From the NCBI GenBank assembly GCA_020852275.1, contig JADZBE010000039.1, positions 62,001 through 126,000 on the forward strand: DNA of 64,000 nt, given 5' to 3'. Each line of letters begins with the position of its first letter. Position 1 is the stretch's first letter. The stretch comes from Phycisphaerales bacterium. Lineage in GTDB: Bacteria; Planctomycetota; Phycisphaerae; UBA1845. The position numbers and the translations under genes were made by a program. Positions 1 through 8,953 of the stretch are shown here, piece by piece. The notes below the pieces were generated by a model. That model saw only the letters and a program-made list of their open reading frames with translations, was not told where the DNA came from and made no database searches.

Positions 1-463
1 TTGATGCTGTACGGGCGCTCGGGTAGGGCGAGGCCCGCTTCGACTGAGGCTGCAGCCGACTAAGGTCAGCCCCCGCACGTCGGGCCCTGGACGACAGCCT
101 TCGACCGGCGGTCGGGCCACGTTGAGGCGAAGTCGGGCTCTCGCGCGACCTCTCGCAGCGTCGTTTGACGCACCGCTATCTCTTTGACGCAGCTCTATCT
201 AAAGGCTGCATCCTGTGCAGGTTAGGGTGTGGGCAGTCTTCTTGGCACTGGAAGAGTGTGCTGCGCCAAGACGTTCCTTGGCCTGATGGCGCCTCACCCG
301 GATGGCGCGCGAAGCCTTCGTCCGCCCTCCGGGCGGCGGGAACTGAAGATGGACGATTCCAAGGGCTTCAAGCCCCTGGCAACGATCGCGCGCCCTACGG
401 GTGAAGAGCAGATGCCAGAATCCACGGCCAGACCCCGCTGGTTATGACGTGTCGCACGCCCAA
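1..463. other. Leader region, no gene recognised
   Basis: I see no convincing coding frame here. The open frames are short, lack a ribosome binding site and read as low-complexity Arg/Ala/Pro sequence. There is a small hairpin at about 363-375 (GGGCTTCAAGCCC). Ribosomal protein L21 often precedes L27 in bacteria, but no L21 is visible in this stretch. No tRNA, riboswitch or RNase P signature was recognised. Confidence 0.5.
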
Positions 464-492
464 TTGCGGGCTTGGGGCCCGGGGTGTATAAT
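464..492 (+). promoter_or_regulatory. Sigma-70-type promoter of rpmA
   Basis: A perfect -10 box TATAAT lies at 487-492. TTGCGG lies at 464-469 with a 17-bp spacer, matching three of six -35 positions including TTG. In such GC-rich DNA a consensus -10 at this spacing is unlikely by chance. Transcription would start near 499 and give a leader of about 75 nt before the L27 start codon. Confidence 0.7.
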
Positions 493-574
493 GCGGTGCT
501 TCGCGCCGGGCTGTGTTGCCGCCGGTGAGTGCGGCGGGGTCGCCGTCGGCGAGCGCGATCGAAGGGACACGCGT

Positions 575-823
575 ATGGCTCATAAGAAGGGACAGGGATC
601 GACTCGAAACGGACGGGACAGCAGCCCGCAGTTTCTGGGTCTGAAACGGTTTGGCGGCCAGGTGGTCACGTGCGGGACGATCCTCGTACGGCAGAAGGGC
701 ACGAATTTCAAGCCCGGCAAAGGTGCGGCGCTGGGGCGGGACCACACGGTGTTCGCCATGCGCGACGGCGTGGTGCACTTCCGCGGCCGGCTGATTGACG
801 TGGTGCCGGTCAGCGCGGGCTAG
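575..823 (+). CDS. rpmA: 50S ribosomal protein L27
   Basis: The protein is an 82-residue component of the large ribosomal subunit, located near the peptidyl transferase centre. It begins [16 protein letters not shown] and continues with [11 protein letters not shown] and IRQKGT-like (VRQKGTNF), all hallmarks of L27. Its length is normal. The mature-type AHKK N-terminus starts directly after the initiator Met, so no Firmicute-like cleavable leader is present. The ATG follows GAAGGGA at a good distance. The open frame extends further upstream, but nothing there resembles L27. A strong promoter lies about 80 bp upstream. The usual neighbours rplU and obg are not seen. Confidence 0.97.
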   Translation: MAHKKGQGSTRNGRDSSPQFLGLKRFGGQVVTCGTILVRQKGTNFKPGKGAALGRDHTVFAMRDGVVHFRGRLIDVVPVSAG

Positions 824-1377
824 CACCGCGGGCCGGCGTCCTGCTTTGGGCGTTTGCTTCGCGGTGGCGTGAAACCGTTAGAACCCGAAGCGCAAGCGAG
901 GGCGGGGTTGGCACGTGCTGGGCCGTTGTTCCCACGCTTGCGGTTCGGGTTCGGAATGCGCGCCGAGATGGTGAGCCTGTGTGGTAGGACTGCTCGTTCA
1001 TAGAACCCGGCTCCCTCGCTTGCGCTTCGGGTTCTGAAAGCGCGGGCGCGGACGAACGGTGAGCCGACTTCGCACGACTTTCTCTTCCCAGAATGCGGTG
1101 GCCCTGCACCTGCTTTGCATATGGGACAGAAACCTCTTGACTCTGACCCCGTGAGAACCTAAGCTGGACTCATTCGTATCTTGGGATACCGGGTGTCTCC
1201 CAAGAGGGTCTGGCGTTCGGTCCCGCGGATCGAACGAAACCGACCGGCGGCGAACATCACCTCCGCGGCGGGCTTGGACCCGCGGCGGGCAGGAGCCTGC
1301 GTGTGGCTTGAGCCCGCGTGTGGCTTGAGCCCGCGGCGTGGAAGTGGTTTTCGCCCCCGGCCTGTACGGGGTGAAGC
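824..1377. repeat. Intergenic region with a 23-bp perfect inverted repeat
   Basis: No gene is supported in this 554-bp gap. It carries a perfect 23-bp inverted repeat with arms at 880-902 (beginning AGAACCCGAAGCGCAAG) and 1013-1035. A diverged single arm recurs at about 49752-49772. The arms are 110 bp apart, so they may be two copies of an interspersed element in opposite orientation rather than a hairpin. Short direct repeats (tgtggcttgagcccgcg) lie at about 1300-1335. Confidence 0.6.
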
Positions 1378-2088
1378 GTGACCATCCAGGAAGCGATCGA
1401 GCGCGCGGAAACGTCCGTCGGCTACACGTTCAACGACAAAGCCCTTCTCGAAACGTCCCTCACTCACGCGTCGATCGCCAACACCCGGCTGCTCTCCAAC
1501 GAACGGCTGGAGTTTCTCGGTGACGCGGTGCTGGGTCTGGTCGTCTGTTCCGAACTCTATCACAAGCACTTCGACAAGCTGGAAGGCACGCTGACGAAGG
1601 TCAAGTCGATGGTTGTGTCGCGCAAGACCTGCGCCGAGATGGCCGACCGGGCGGGGCTGACCGATCTGCTGATCCTCGGCAAGGGCATGACGAACCGGCA
1701 TCACCTGCCGCTGTCGATCCGCGCGGCGGTTTACGAATCGGTGGTGGGAGCGATCTACGTGGACGGCGGTCTGGAGCCGGCGCGGCAGTTCGTGCTCACG
1801 ACGACGCTGCCGTACGTGCAGCACTCCAGCGAGGGCGACGTGCTGGAGAACTACAAGTCCGCGCTGCAGCAGCACGCGCAGCGGCATCTCAACGGCGTCC
1901 CGCGATACCAATCGCTGGACGAGCAGGGACCGGACCACAGCAAGAGCTTCGAGGTGTGCGTCATCATCGGCGAGGAGCGGTTCCCCAGCGCCTGGGGCCC
2001 CAGCAAGAAGGAGGCGGAGCAGAAGGCCGCCCGCGCGGCGCTGCTGAAGCTGACCAACGGGCGGCATGAACCTCCTTGCGCGCCGTAG
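1378..2088 (+). CDS. rnc: Ribonuclease III
   Basis: This is a 236-residue endonuclease of double-stranded RNA, used in rRNA processing and RNA turnover. The catalytic domain covers about residues 5-150, with signature NERLEFLGDAVLG at 41-53 supplying E42, E45 and D49. The second metal-binding segment reads AAVYESVVGAIYVDGG, with E120 present. The position three residues before it, usually Asp, is Ala117. A double-stranded RNA-binding domain covers about 156-226, ending with the KKEAEQKAARAALLKL helix. The start is GTG at 1378, preceded by GGGGTGA. Identity is certain; the missing Asp may affect metal binding. Confidence 0.95.
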   Translation: MTIQEAIERAETSVGYTFNDKALLETSLTHASIANTRLLSNERLEFLGDAVLGLVVCSELYHKHFDKLEGTLTKVKSMVVSRKTCAEMADRAGLTDLLILGKGMTNRHHLPLSIRAAVYESVVGAIYVDGGLEPARQFVLTTTLPYVQHSSEGDVLENYKSALQQHAQRHLNGVPRYQSLDEQGPDHSKSFEVCVIIGEERFPSAWGPSKKEAEQKAARAALLKLTNGRHEPPCAP

Positions 2089-2526
2089 GTTGGGCGAGCC
2101 GCAGGTTGCCGGCGACTTCGCGGGGAACCCCTGGCGGCGGAGCTGGAGAGTGCGAGGCGATTCCTGGCGTGACGGAGCGGCGGCGCCTGGCTGAACACGG
2201 GTCCGCTGCTGCGGACGCGTGCCACGCGATCGGTCTTCGTTTCCACGGCTCGAACCCTGCTTCCCCCGACGGGTCTTTCTTGGAATTTCCTTCTTGTGCG
2301 CAGTGCGCGCCGGTGCGGCGTGGTCCTGTTTTCGCCGGTCAAGCGAAAGAGCGAATCCTGCCGAAAGGGATGGATGTTGCCGATCGGTTTTCGCCGGTCC
2401 TGCGGCGGGATCGGCGTCCTGGCGGATGACCGGCGTCCTGGCGGATGACCGGCGTCCTTGCGGATGAGCGGGGGACGGCGAGGGGGACGGCGGGTGGAAC
2501 CTGCCGGTGCGCTCAGGAAGAGCACG
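2089..2526. repeat. Intergenic region with 19-bp tandem repeat
   Basis: No gene is supported. A tandem repeat with unit GATGACCGGCGTCCTGGCG occupies about 2409-2471, with two nearly exact units flanked by partial ones, just ahead of the TPR gene. The rest contains scattered GCGAATCC/TTTTCGCCGGTC words. No clear promoter or terminator is visible. Confidence 0.55.
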
Positions 2527-4905
2527 ATGGCGGACAGCCCACAACTCAAAGCGCGCGTGGCCGGCAAGTGGCAGATACCGCTGCTGATGCTGTCGCTCGG
2601 CGCGCTGGCAAGCGCGCTGTGGACGGCGCGCACGCAGCCGGAGGAGTATCCGGTCGCGGACGCTCTGGCGCAGATCGACGCGCTGCTCGCCGAGGGCGCC
2701 CACGAGCCTGCCGCGCGGATGGCCACCACCCTGCTTCGGCGATCGGAATTCGCGCCCGAAGATCTGGCGCCGATTCACCTGCGACTTGCGCGCGCGCTCA
2801 GCGCCGTAGCGAAGGCGGCCGCGGCCGCGCCCGAAGACATTCATCGCCGCATCGTCGTTCACTACGCCTTTGCCGAGGAACACGCTGAGACGATCACGTC
2901 GGACGATCACGAATCCTGGGCCGCGGCGCTGGAGCAAGAAAAGCTCGCCGCGGACGCAGTGAACCATCTGGATGAGGCGTTCGAGCTTTCCGCGGAGTCC
3001 AAGTGGGACTGCGTGCGCCGGGCGCTGACGCTGCGTCGCAAGGCGCTGCGCGAGAGCGCGGACGAACTGGCGCCGCGGCTGGAGCGCGTGCTGACGGCGG
3101 CGGCGGCGGGACCGGAGCTGCGCGTCTGGGCGCTGGAGGAGATGGTCACGCTGCTGCACGACGACGGCCGGGTGGACGAGGCCGTCACGTTGATCGCGCG
3201 CCACCGCGATTCGGTGGACAGTCCGCAGTGGAAGGACACGATCGAATATCTGACGGCGCTGTCGATGGTGCGCGGGGGCGCGGCGGACGAGGCGGATCTG
3301 CTGGTGCGCGCGCTGCATGCCCGCCAGGCGGCGAATGACCCGAACGGGGCGCGGTGCGCGTGGCTGCTGGGCCGGATCATGTTGGGCGCGGACGGGCGCG
3401 ATCGGCCGAGCGAGGCGATCGCGCATTTCGAGGAATCGCTTCGGGCGTCGCCGCGCGGCGCGTACGCGGCGGCCTCGCGTCTGGGACTGGCCGAGGCGCT
3501 GACGGGTCTGGAGCGCGACGGCGAGGCGATCGAGCAATACCGCCAGGCGCTCGCTCAACTGGCGGAGGCTCCGGAGTCGCACGAGATTGACGCCGACGTG
3601 GTGCGGACTTCGCTCATCCAGCAGGCGGGGCTGGCGCGCGTCGCCGGGCGGTTGCGCTCGGCGCTGGACTATCTGGACGTAGCGGGCGCGCCTCAGGAAT
3701 CCGCGGGTCCGGAGAATGCGGCCGGATACTGGGAATTGCGCGGTGAAATCGCGGAAGGGCTGGCGCGCAAAACTCGGGGGGATATCGAGGATCGCACGCA
3801 CGCCGGTGAGTCGGTGGAGGCGCGCGACTGGGAGGCGGTCTCGACGGCGTTCAAGACGGCAGGCGGGAGTTTTCTGGAGCTGGCGCGGCTGGGAGTCCTG
3901 GATGAGCGGCGCGCCGCCGACGCGCAGTTCCGCGCGGCGGAGATGTTCGCCGAAGCCTCGGAACGAACCGAGGCGGCGCGGCTCTTTGCATCCATTGCCG
4001 CCGAGCACCCGCTCAGCCCCAGCGTGGGGCACGCGCTGCTTCGCCTCGGCCAGGTGCGGCAGGCGAACGGTGAATTTCAGGAGGCACTGGCGGCGTATCG
4101 CGAGTGCGTGTCGCGGTTCTCGGGAACCTTGTACGGATCGCAGGCGCTGATTCCCCTGGCGGAAACATATCTGGCCATTGCGGACGGGACGGAGGAACTT
4201 GACCAGGCCGAAGACACGCTGGGGCAGGTTCTGGAAGGATCCGAGCTTTTCCGACCGGAGTCGCGCGAGTTTGTGGACGCGCTCTTCCTGCGCGGTCAGA
4301 TCGCCAGCCTCAAGGGGGAGCATGACCGGGCGATCGCCATTCTCACGGAGGCGCTGGACCGCTATCCGTCGGATGAGCGCCGGCTTCGAGCGCGGTTCCT
4401 GCTGGCCGACGCGTATCGCCAGAGCGGGCTGGCGCTGAAAGAGGCGGCGAAACAAGCCGTCTCCGCGGGCGAGGGCGCGCAGATTCGCGAAGACTACCTC
4501 GCGCGGCTCTCCGAGGCGCGGAAGCTGTTCCGCGAAGTGATCGACGCCTTCGAGTCGCGTTCGACACAGTTGCTCGATCGGCTGGAGGGCACGTACTACC
4601 GCCACGGGCTTTTGTTCGAGGCGGACTGTCTCTTCGAGGCGATGCTCTACGCCGACGCGCTCAAGCTTTACCAGTCCGCCGCGGGGACGCTGGCGGATAC
4701 GCCGGCCGTCCTGGCGACGTACGTGCAGATTATCAACTGTCACGTGTTCCTCGGGCAGTCGCAAGACGCGCGCACGGCGCTGACGCGCGCGTTGGTGCAG
4801 CTCGACCGCATCCCCGACGCTTCGTTCGAGCAGACGTACTCGAAAGAAACGAAAGCGGACTGGAAGCGATATTTCGAGTGGCTGGACAAGTCGGAATTGT
4901 TCTAG
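2527..4905 (+). CDS. Membrane-anchored TPR-repeat protein
   Basis: The protein has 792 residues starting at the ATG at 2527, which follows AGGAAG. The open frame reaches back to a TTG at 2458, but that extension is Gly/Arg-rich repeat sequence. One transmembrane segment near residues 16-34 (IPLLMLSLGALASALW) suggests a protein anchored in the membrane with a large soluble part. The rest is helical repeat sequence typical of tetratricopeptide repeats, with motifs such as AIAHFEESLRASPRGAYAA, ALLRLGQVRQANGEFQEAL and GEHDRAIAILTEALDRYP. Such repeats act as protein-binding scaffolds. It sits 18 bp before the flgN-like gene and may be co-transcribed with the flagellar cluster. A flagellar role is only inferred from position. 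Confidence 0.85.
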   Translation: MADSPQLKARVAGKWQIPLLMLSLGALASALWTARTQPEEYPVADALAQIDALLAEGAHEPAARMATTLLRRSEFAPEDLAPIHLRLARALSAVAKAAAAAPEDIHRRIVVHYAFAEEHAETITSDDHESWAAALEQEKLAADAVNHLDEAFELSAESKWDCVRRALTLRRKALRESADELAPRLERVLTAAAAGPELRVWALEEMVTLLHDDGRVDEAVTLIARHRDSVDSPQWKDTIEYLTALSMVRGGAADEADLLVRALHARQAANDPNGARCAWLLGRIMLGADGRDRPSEAIAHFEESLRASPRGAYAAASRLGLAEALTGLERDGEAIEQYRQALAQLAEAPESHEIDADVVRTSLIQQAGLARVAGRLRSALDYLDVAGAPQESAGPENAAGYWELRGEIAEGLARKTRGDIEDRTHAGESVEARDWEAVSTAFKTAGGSFLELARLGVLDERRAADAQFRAAEMFAEASERTEAARLFASIAAEHPLSPSVGHALLRLGQVRQANGEFQEALAAYRECVSRFSGTLYGSQALIPLAETYLAIADGTEELDQAEDTLGQVLEGSELFRPESREFVDALFLRGQIASLKGEHDRAIAILTEALDRYPSDERRLRARFLLADAYRQSGLALKEAAKQAVSAGEGAQIREDYLARLSEARKLFREVIDAFESRSTQLLDRLEGTYYRHGLLFEADCLFEAMLYADALKLYQSAAGTLADTPAVLATYVQIINCHVFLGQSQDARTALTRALVQLDRIPDASFEQTYSKETKADWKRYFEWLDKSELF

Positions 4906-4923
4906 CCGCGGAGGGAAGCCGGC

Positions 4924-5379
4924 ATGACGGACATCGACGTGCGACCCGAGACTGTGCTGAGCTGGCTGCGCGAGCAGCATGGGCTGCATCAGCGCCTCGA
5001 TGCGCTGTCGCTTCGGCAGCGGGCGATGGTCGTCGCGGACGACCCCAAGCCTTTGCTGCGGCTGCTGGCCGAGCGGCAGAGCCTGACGACCGAAATGGGG
5101 CGGGTGGCGCGCCAGATCGCGCCCGTGCGCCGGCAGTGGACGGCGTATCGGCGGAGGCTCAGCCCGGCGCAGGCGTTGGAGGCGGGCCGCTTGGTGGATG
5201 TGTCCGCGGCGCTGCTGTCCGGCGTGATGACGCGGGATGAGGAGGACGCGCGGCGGCTGGCGGCGCGGAAGCGCGTCGTCTTGAAGGAGGCGGGCGAGTC
5301 GGCGGCGTCCAAGGCGATGCTCAGCGGATACGTCGCGGCCACTTCAGGCGGCTCGCCGGTCGGCTCGTGGCAGGGGTGA
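4924..5379 (+). CDS. FlgN-like flagellar export chaperone
   Basis: The protein has 151 residues and is mostly helical, with the FlgN-family pattern of a long N-terminal helix (TVLSWLREQHGLHQRLDALS) and a second segment LLRLLAERQSLTTEMGRVAR. FlgN binds hook-junction proteins FlgK and FlgL before export. The assignment rests on size, helical pattern and position at the head of a flagellar cluster; sequence conservation in this family is weak. The last residues (GSWQG and stop) lie inside a duplicated 14-bp stretch, CGTGGCAGGGGTGA, that recurs at 5445. The C-terminus may therefore have been rewritten by a repeat. Confidence 0.65.
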   Translation: MTDIDVRPETVLSWLREQHGLHQRLDALSLRQRAMVVADDPKPLLRLLAERQSLTTEMGRVARQIAPVRRQWTAYRRRLSPAQALEAGRLVDVSAALLSGVMTRDEEDARRLAARKRVVLKEAGESAASKAMLSGYVAATSGGSPVGSWQG

Positions 5380-5485
5380 GAGAGCACAGGTTGGGAAACC
5401 TGTGCCACAGCCACCGGTTGGAAACCGGTGCTACACCGTAGGCGCGTGGCAGGGGTGAAGGGGCACAGGTTGGGAAACCGGTGCC
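5366..5485. repeat. Three related hairpin repeats
   Basis: Hairpins lie at 5384-5406 (GCACAGGTTGGGAAACCTGT), 5412-5431 (CACCGGTTGGAAACCGGTGC) and 5463-5485. The first and third are each preceded by the same CGTGGCAGGGGTGA block (5366-5379 and 5445-5458), so a unit of roughly 40 bp has been duplicated. The first block forms the 3' end of the flgN-like gene. These resemble the REP-like elements common between planctomycete genes. Confidence 0.7.
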
Positions 5486-5493
5486 ACAGGGAC

Positions 5494-6369
5494 ATGGAGC
5501 AGGGGATGAGCGCGGGGCTGCTGCAACGCGGTGAGACGGGCTTCCACCAGGACAACGATCTGGCGGCGCTGATCCTGTCGTTCAACGACGTGACGGAGCG
5601 GCTGAAACAGTCGCACGAGACGCTCGGTTCGGAAGTGCGAAGGCTGCGCGAGCAACTTGAGGAAAAAGACCGGGAGCTGGAGCGCGGGCGGCGGTTGGCG
5701 GCGCTGGGAGAGATGGCCGCGGGCGTGGCGCATGAAATCCGCAATCCGCTGGGTGGGATCGGATTGTACGCCTCGCTGCTGGCGAAGGATCTGCGCGGCG
5801 ACGGCGAGAAGCACGTCACCGCGGAGCGGATTCTCGCGGGGGTGAAGAACCTGGAAGCGATCGTCGGCGACATCCTGATGTTCGCCGGGGGGGCCGAGCC
5901 GCGGTGCGGTCGCGCGGCGGCGTCGAAGATTGCGGAGGAAGCGGTCGCGTTGTCCGCGCCGCAGGCGAGGATGAAGCGCGTTCGCTTCGAATGCGGCGCG
6001 TCGCTGCAGGGCGTCGAGCTGGACTGCGACGAACGTCAAATCAGCCGGGCACTGCTGAATTTGGTGCTCAACGCGCTGGACGCGGTGGGCGCAGGCGGAG
6101 CGGTTTGGATCGATGCGGCGATGGATCGCGCATCGGAAGGACTGGTGGGGATCGCGGTCGAGGATGACGGACCGGGGATTCCGCCGGAGCAGTTGGATCG
6201 GATTTTCAACCCGTTTTTCACGACGAAAGACACGGGGACGGGGCTGGGGCTGGGGATCGTTCACCGCATCGCGGAAGCGCACGGCGGACGGATCACCGCG
6301 GTCAACCGGCCCGGGGGGGGAGCGAGGTTCACGTTGTACGTGCCCCAGTGGCAGGGAACGCCGAAGTAG
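5494..6369 (+). CDS. NtrB/FleS-type sensor histidine kinase of the flagellar cluster
   Basis: The kinase has 291 residues and no transmembrane segment, so it is cytoplasmic. A coiled coil at about 34-66 leads into the HisKA domain, with phospho-acceptor His80 in AHEIRNPLGGI. The ATPase domain shows the N box NLVLNALDA, G1 DDGPGIP near 224-230, FFTTKDTGTG and the G2 loop GLGLGI. It should phosphorylate the sigma-54 activator encoded 21 bp downstream, as FleS/FleR, FlrB/FlrC and AtoS/AtoC pairs do. The start could be ATG 5494 or ATG 5506. The open frame extends upstream through a repeat that I exclude. Confidence 0.9.
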   Translation: MEQGMSAGLLQRGETGFHQDNDLAALILSFNDVTERLKQSHETLGSEVRRLREQLEEKDRELERGRRLAALGEMAAGVAHEIRNPLGGIGLYASLLAKDLRGDGEKHVTAERILAGVKNLEAIVGDILMFAGGAEPRCGRAAASKIAEEAVALSAPQARMKRVRFECGASLQGVELDCDERQISRALLNLVLNALDAVGAGGAVWIDAAMDRASEGLVGIAVEDDGPGIPPEQLDRIFNPFFTTKDTGTGLGLGIVHRIAEAHGGRITAVNRPGGGARFTLYVPQWQGTPK

Positions 6370-6390
6370 CAATCGAACGGAGACGCAAGC

Positions 6391-7821
6391 ATGGCTCGTA
6401 TCGCAATCGTTGACGACAAGGACATTCTGCGCGACTCGCTGACGGCGACGCTGACGCGCGAGGACCACGAGGTGACGGCGTTCGCCGATCCCGCGGAGGC
6501 GCTGACCGAGGCGCGGACCGGGCGGTTCGACCTGATCCTCTCGGACCTGAAGATGCCGCGCATGGACGGGCTGGCGCTGGTGCGCGAGCTTCGGGGGGCG
6601 GGCGTCGAGACGCCGGTCATCATCATGACCGCCTACGGGACGGTGTCCAACGCGATCGAGGCGATGAAGCTCGGCGTGTTCGACTTCGTGCAGAAGCCGT
6701 TCGACGCCGAGGCGATCGGCGTGACGATCGAGCGGGCGCTGGAGCACGCGCGGCTGGCGTCGGAAAACGAGGCGCTGCGCGAATCGCTGGCGGAGGCGCG
6801 CGGACCGCGCCTCATGCTGGGGCACAGCCCGGCGATGACCGAGCTGCGCGACCGCATCGAGCGCGTGGCCGCCAGCCAGGCGACGGTGCTCATCACCGGC
6901 GAATCCGGCACGGGCAAGGAGCTGGTCGCGGCGACGATTCATCAACTGTCGGACCGTCGGGATCGCCCGATGCTGTGCGTGAACTGCGCGGCGCTGTCGG
7001 CGAGCCTGCTGGAAAGCGAGCTGTTCGGGCATGAGCGCGGGGCGTTCACCGGGGCGGACCGGACGCGCAAGGGGCGCTTCGAGATCGCCGACGGCGGCAC
7101 GCTGCTGCTCGATGAAATTTCGGAAATGGAGCCGGCGCTGCAGGCCAAGCTGCTCCGCGTGCTGCAGGAAGGCACGTTCGAGCGCGTCGGCAGCAGCGTG
7201 ACGCGGACGGCGGACGTGCGGGTCATCGCCACCACCAACCGCGACCTGCGCGAGTGGGCGGCGCGGGGCCGCTTCCGCGAGGACCTGTATTACCGCCTCA
7301 ACGTGCTGCCGGTGACCGTGCCCGCGCTGCGCGAGCGGCAGGGCGACGTGCCGACGCTGGTGGAGTCGTTCCTGCAGCGCGCCGCGGCGGCGGACGGTCG
7401 CCCGGCGCTGACCATCGAACCCACGGCCATTCGGATGCTGGAGCAGTACGGCTGGCCCGGCAACGTGCGCGAGCTGGAGAACCTCTGCCGCCGCGCGGCG
7501 ACGCTGTGCACCGGCAAGACGCTGACGACGGCGCTGATCGCACCGTGGCTGACGCAGACGGTCGAGCGCGATGCGGCGGCGCTGGGTCTGCGCGAGGGTC
7601 ACCTGCTGGAGGACATGGAGCGCAAGCTGATCCTTCAGACGCTGGAGCGGTTCAACGGCCACCGCGAGAAGTCGGCGCGCTGCCTGGGGATGGGCGTGCG
7701 GACGCTGACCATGAAACTCAAGAAGTGGCGCGAGGAGCGCGCGATGGAATGGAACACCGTCGCCGCGGTCAGCGTGCCGCGTCCCGCGAGCATTTCCACG
7801 CCGGAGCTGGTGCGCGCGTAA
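6391..7821 (+). CDS. Sigma-54-dependent response regulator (NtrC/FlrC type)
   Basis: The regulator has 476 residues in three domains. The receiver (1-118) has phospho-acceptor Asp52 in [13 protein letters not shown], Thr80 and Lys102. The AAA+ domain (about 143-370) has Walker A GESGTGKE at 170-177, the sigma-54 contact loop GAFTGA at 217-222 and Walker [10 protein letters not shown] Fis-type helix-turn-helix lies near 412-447 ([20 protein letters not shown]). It should activate sigma-54 promoters of flagellar genes when phosphorylated by the adjacent kinase. Because the flagellar cluster begins 134 bp downstream, it is the probable master regulator of hook-basal body genes. I could not identify a convincing -24/-12 promoter by eye. 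Confidence 0.95.
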   Translation: MARIAIVDDKDILRDSLTATLTREDHEVTAFADPAEALTEARTGRFDLILSDLKMPRMDGLALVRELRGAGVETPVIIMTAYGTVSNAIEAMKLGVFDFVQKPFDAEAIGVTIERALEHARLASENEALRESLAEARGPRLMLGHSPAMTELRDRIERVAASQATVLITGESGTGKELVAATIHQLSDRRDRPMLCVNCAALSASLLESELFGHERGAFTGADRTRKGRFEIADGGTLLLDEISEMEPALQAKLLRVLQEGTFERVGSSVTRTADVRVIATTNRDLREWAARGRFREDLYYRLNVLPVTVPALRERQGDVPTLVESFLQRAAAADGRPALTIEPTAIRMLEQYGWPGNVRELENLCRRAATLCTGKTLTTALIAPWLTQTVERDAAALGLREGHLLEDMERKLILQTLERFNGHREKSARCLGMGVRTLTMKLKKWREERAMEWNTVAAVSVPRPASISTPELVRA

Positions 7822-7954
7822 CGCGCGGAATCGGCAGGCCGGGCGCATGTTTCGCCCATGCCCTTCGCGGGGCCCGCGCGGCGTTTTGCGCCAGGCGGGC
7901 AACCCGCGCGCGGCATGAGGCGTGCCGCGGGCAGCGGGATCGCGGAGGACACGG

Positions 7955-8383
7955 ATGTTCATCTCAACCCTGACGGGCGGCACTTCGACGCAGGCGCTCG
8001 AAGCGACGTTGCGGTTCAACCATCACCGGCTCAAGACGCTGGCGGAGAACATCGCCAACTTCGGCACGCCGGGGTACCGCGCGAAACAGCTTGATGCCGG
8101 CGCGTTTCGCAAAGCGCTGCGGACGGCGATGGACGAGCGTCGCGGAGGCGCCGCGCTGGCGGTGAACTCCGGGCGCGAGGTCCGCACGGACGCGGCGGGG
8201 CGCATGAGGATCCGCCCTTCGCAGGCGCCGGTGGAGAACATCCTGTTTCACGACGGCACCAACGCCTCACTCGAAAGCCAGATGTCGCAGCTCGCCCAGA
8301 CGGGGCTGACGCAGCGGCTGGCGACCGACCTGCTGAAGGACGAGTTTGACGGGTTGCGCAAGGCGATTCGAGGGCAGGCGTAG
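7955..8383 (+). CDS. flgB: Flagellar proximal rod protein FlgB
   Basis: The protein has 142 residues and is a component of the periplasmic rod joining the MS ring to the hook. The N-terminal rod signature is ENIANFGTPGYRAKQ. The C-terminal helix with LATDLLKDEFDGLRKAIRGQ is typical. The chosen ATG 7955 follows GCGGAGGA; the open frame begins 33 bp earlier without support. It is the first of the flgB-flgC-fliE block, the usual order, and flgC follows after 17 bp. Confidence 0.95.
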   Translation: MFISTLTGGTSTQALEATLRFNHHRLKTLAENIANFGTPGYRAKQLDAGAFRKALRTAMDERRGGAALAVNSGREVRTDAAGRMRIRPSQAPVENILFHDGTNASLESQMSQLAQTGLTQRLATDLLKDEFDGLRKAIRGQA

Positions 8384-8400
8384 CGCCTCAGGAGTAGCGC

Positions 8401-8820
8401 ATGTTCGACATTCTGGACATCAGCACGTCGGCGCTGACCGCGCAGCGCGCCAACATGGACACCATCGCCGGGAACGTCGCCAACATGAACGTGACGCGCG
8501 ACGAGGCCGGGCTTCCCAACCCCTATCGCCGGCGCGTGCCGCTCTTCGCGGCGGGCCGGATCGAGGGCGGCAAGGTGGCCGCGGGCGTGCGGGTGCAGCG
8601 GATCGTCGAGGATCCGTCGCCGTTTCATCTGGTCGAGGATCCTTCGCACCCCGACGCCCTCCGCAGCGGACCCTACGAGGGCTACGTGCGCACGCCCAAC
8701 GTCGAGATGCACACCGAGATGGTGAACATGATGATGGCGCTGCGGGCGTACGAGGCCAACGTGTCGGTGATCGAAACGACGAAGAGCATGATGACCACGT
8801 CGCTGAGGCTGCTGGCGTAG
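8401..8820 (+). CDS. flgC: Flagellar proximal rod protein FlgC
   Basis: The protein has 139 residues, the normal FlgC length, and is exported to form the proximal rod. The N-terminus MFDILDISTSALTAQRANMD and GNVANMNVTRDEAG correspond to the family's first helix and the NIANANT-like motif. The C-terminus (VNMMMALRAYEANVSVIETT) is the strongly conserved end. AGGAG precedes the ATG. The gene lies between flgB and fliE as in most bacteria. Confidence 0.97.
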   Translation: MFDILDISTSALTAQRANMDTIAGNVANMNVTRDEAGLPNPYRRRVPLFAAGRIEGGKVAAGVRVQRIVEDPSPFHLVEDPSHPDALRSGPYEGYVRTPNVEMHTEMVNMMMALRAYEANVSVIETTKSMMTTSLRLLA

Positions 8821-8953
8821 GCGGAGGGGAAGCCGGCGCAGGGGGAGAGGCTGCCGGCGCAGGCGGGTTGCGAGACGCACTCGCCGCAGCGGGCCGCGGA
8901 TCTGCGTCCGTGCGTCCGAGCCGCCGAGTCGCGGATCAGAAGGAGAGCCGCAC

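Noticed and set aside
165-447. Two short plus-strand open frames before rpmA
   Set aside because: They lack ribosome binding sites and recognisable features and overlap each other in different frames.
1159-4989. Very long minus-strand open frame (about 1276 residues) opposite rnc and the TPR gene
   Set aside because: It mirrors real plus-strand genes, is Arg/Gln/Leu-rich without motifs, and reflects the lack of stops in antisense frames of GC-rich DNA.
7822-7954. Sigma-54 promoter upstream of flgB
   Set aside because: Only the bare GG-N10-GC spacing was found, which is frequent by chance in such GC-rich sequence; the full consensus is missing.
5431-8019. Long minus-strand open frame (about 862 residues) opposite the two-component genes
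   Set aside because: The plus strand encodes an unambiguous kinase and response regulator; the antisense product has no recognisable domains.
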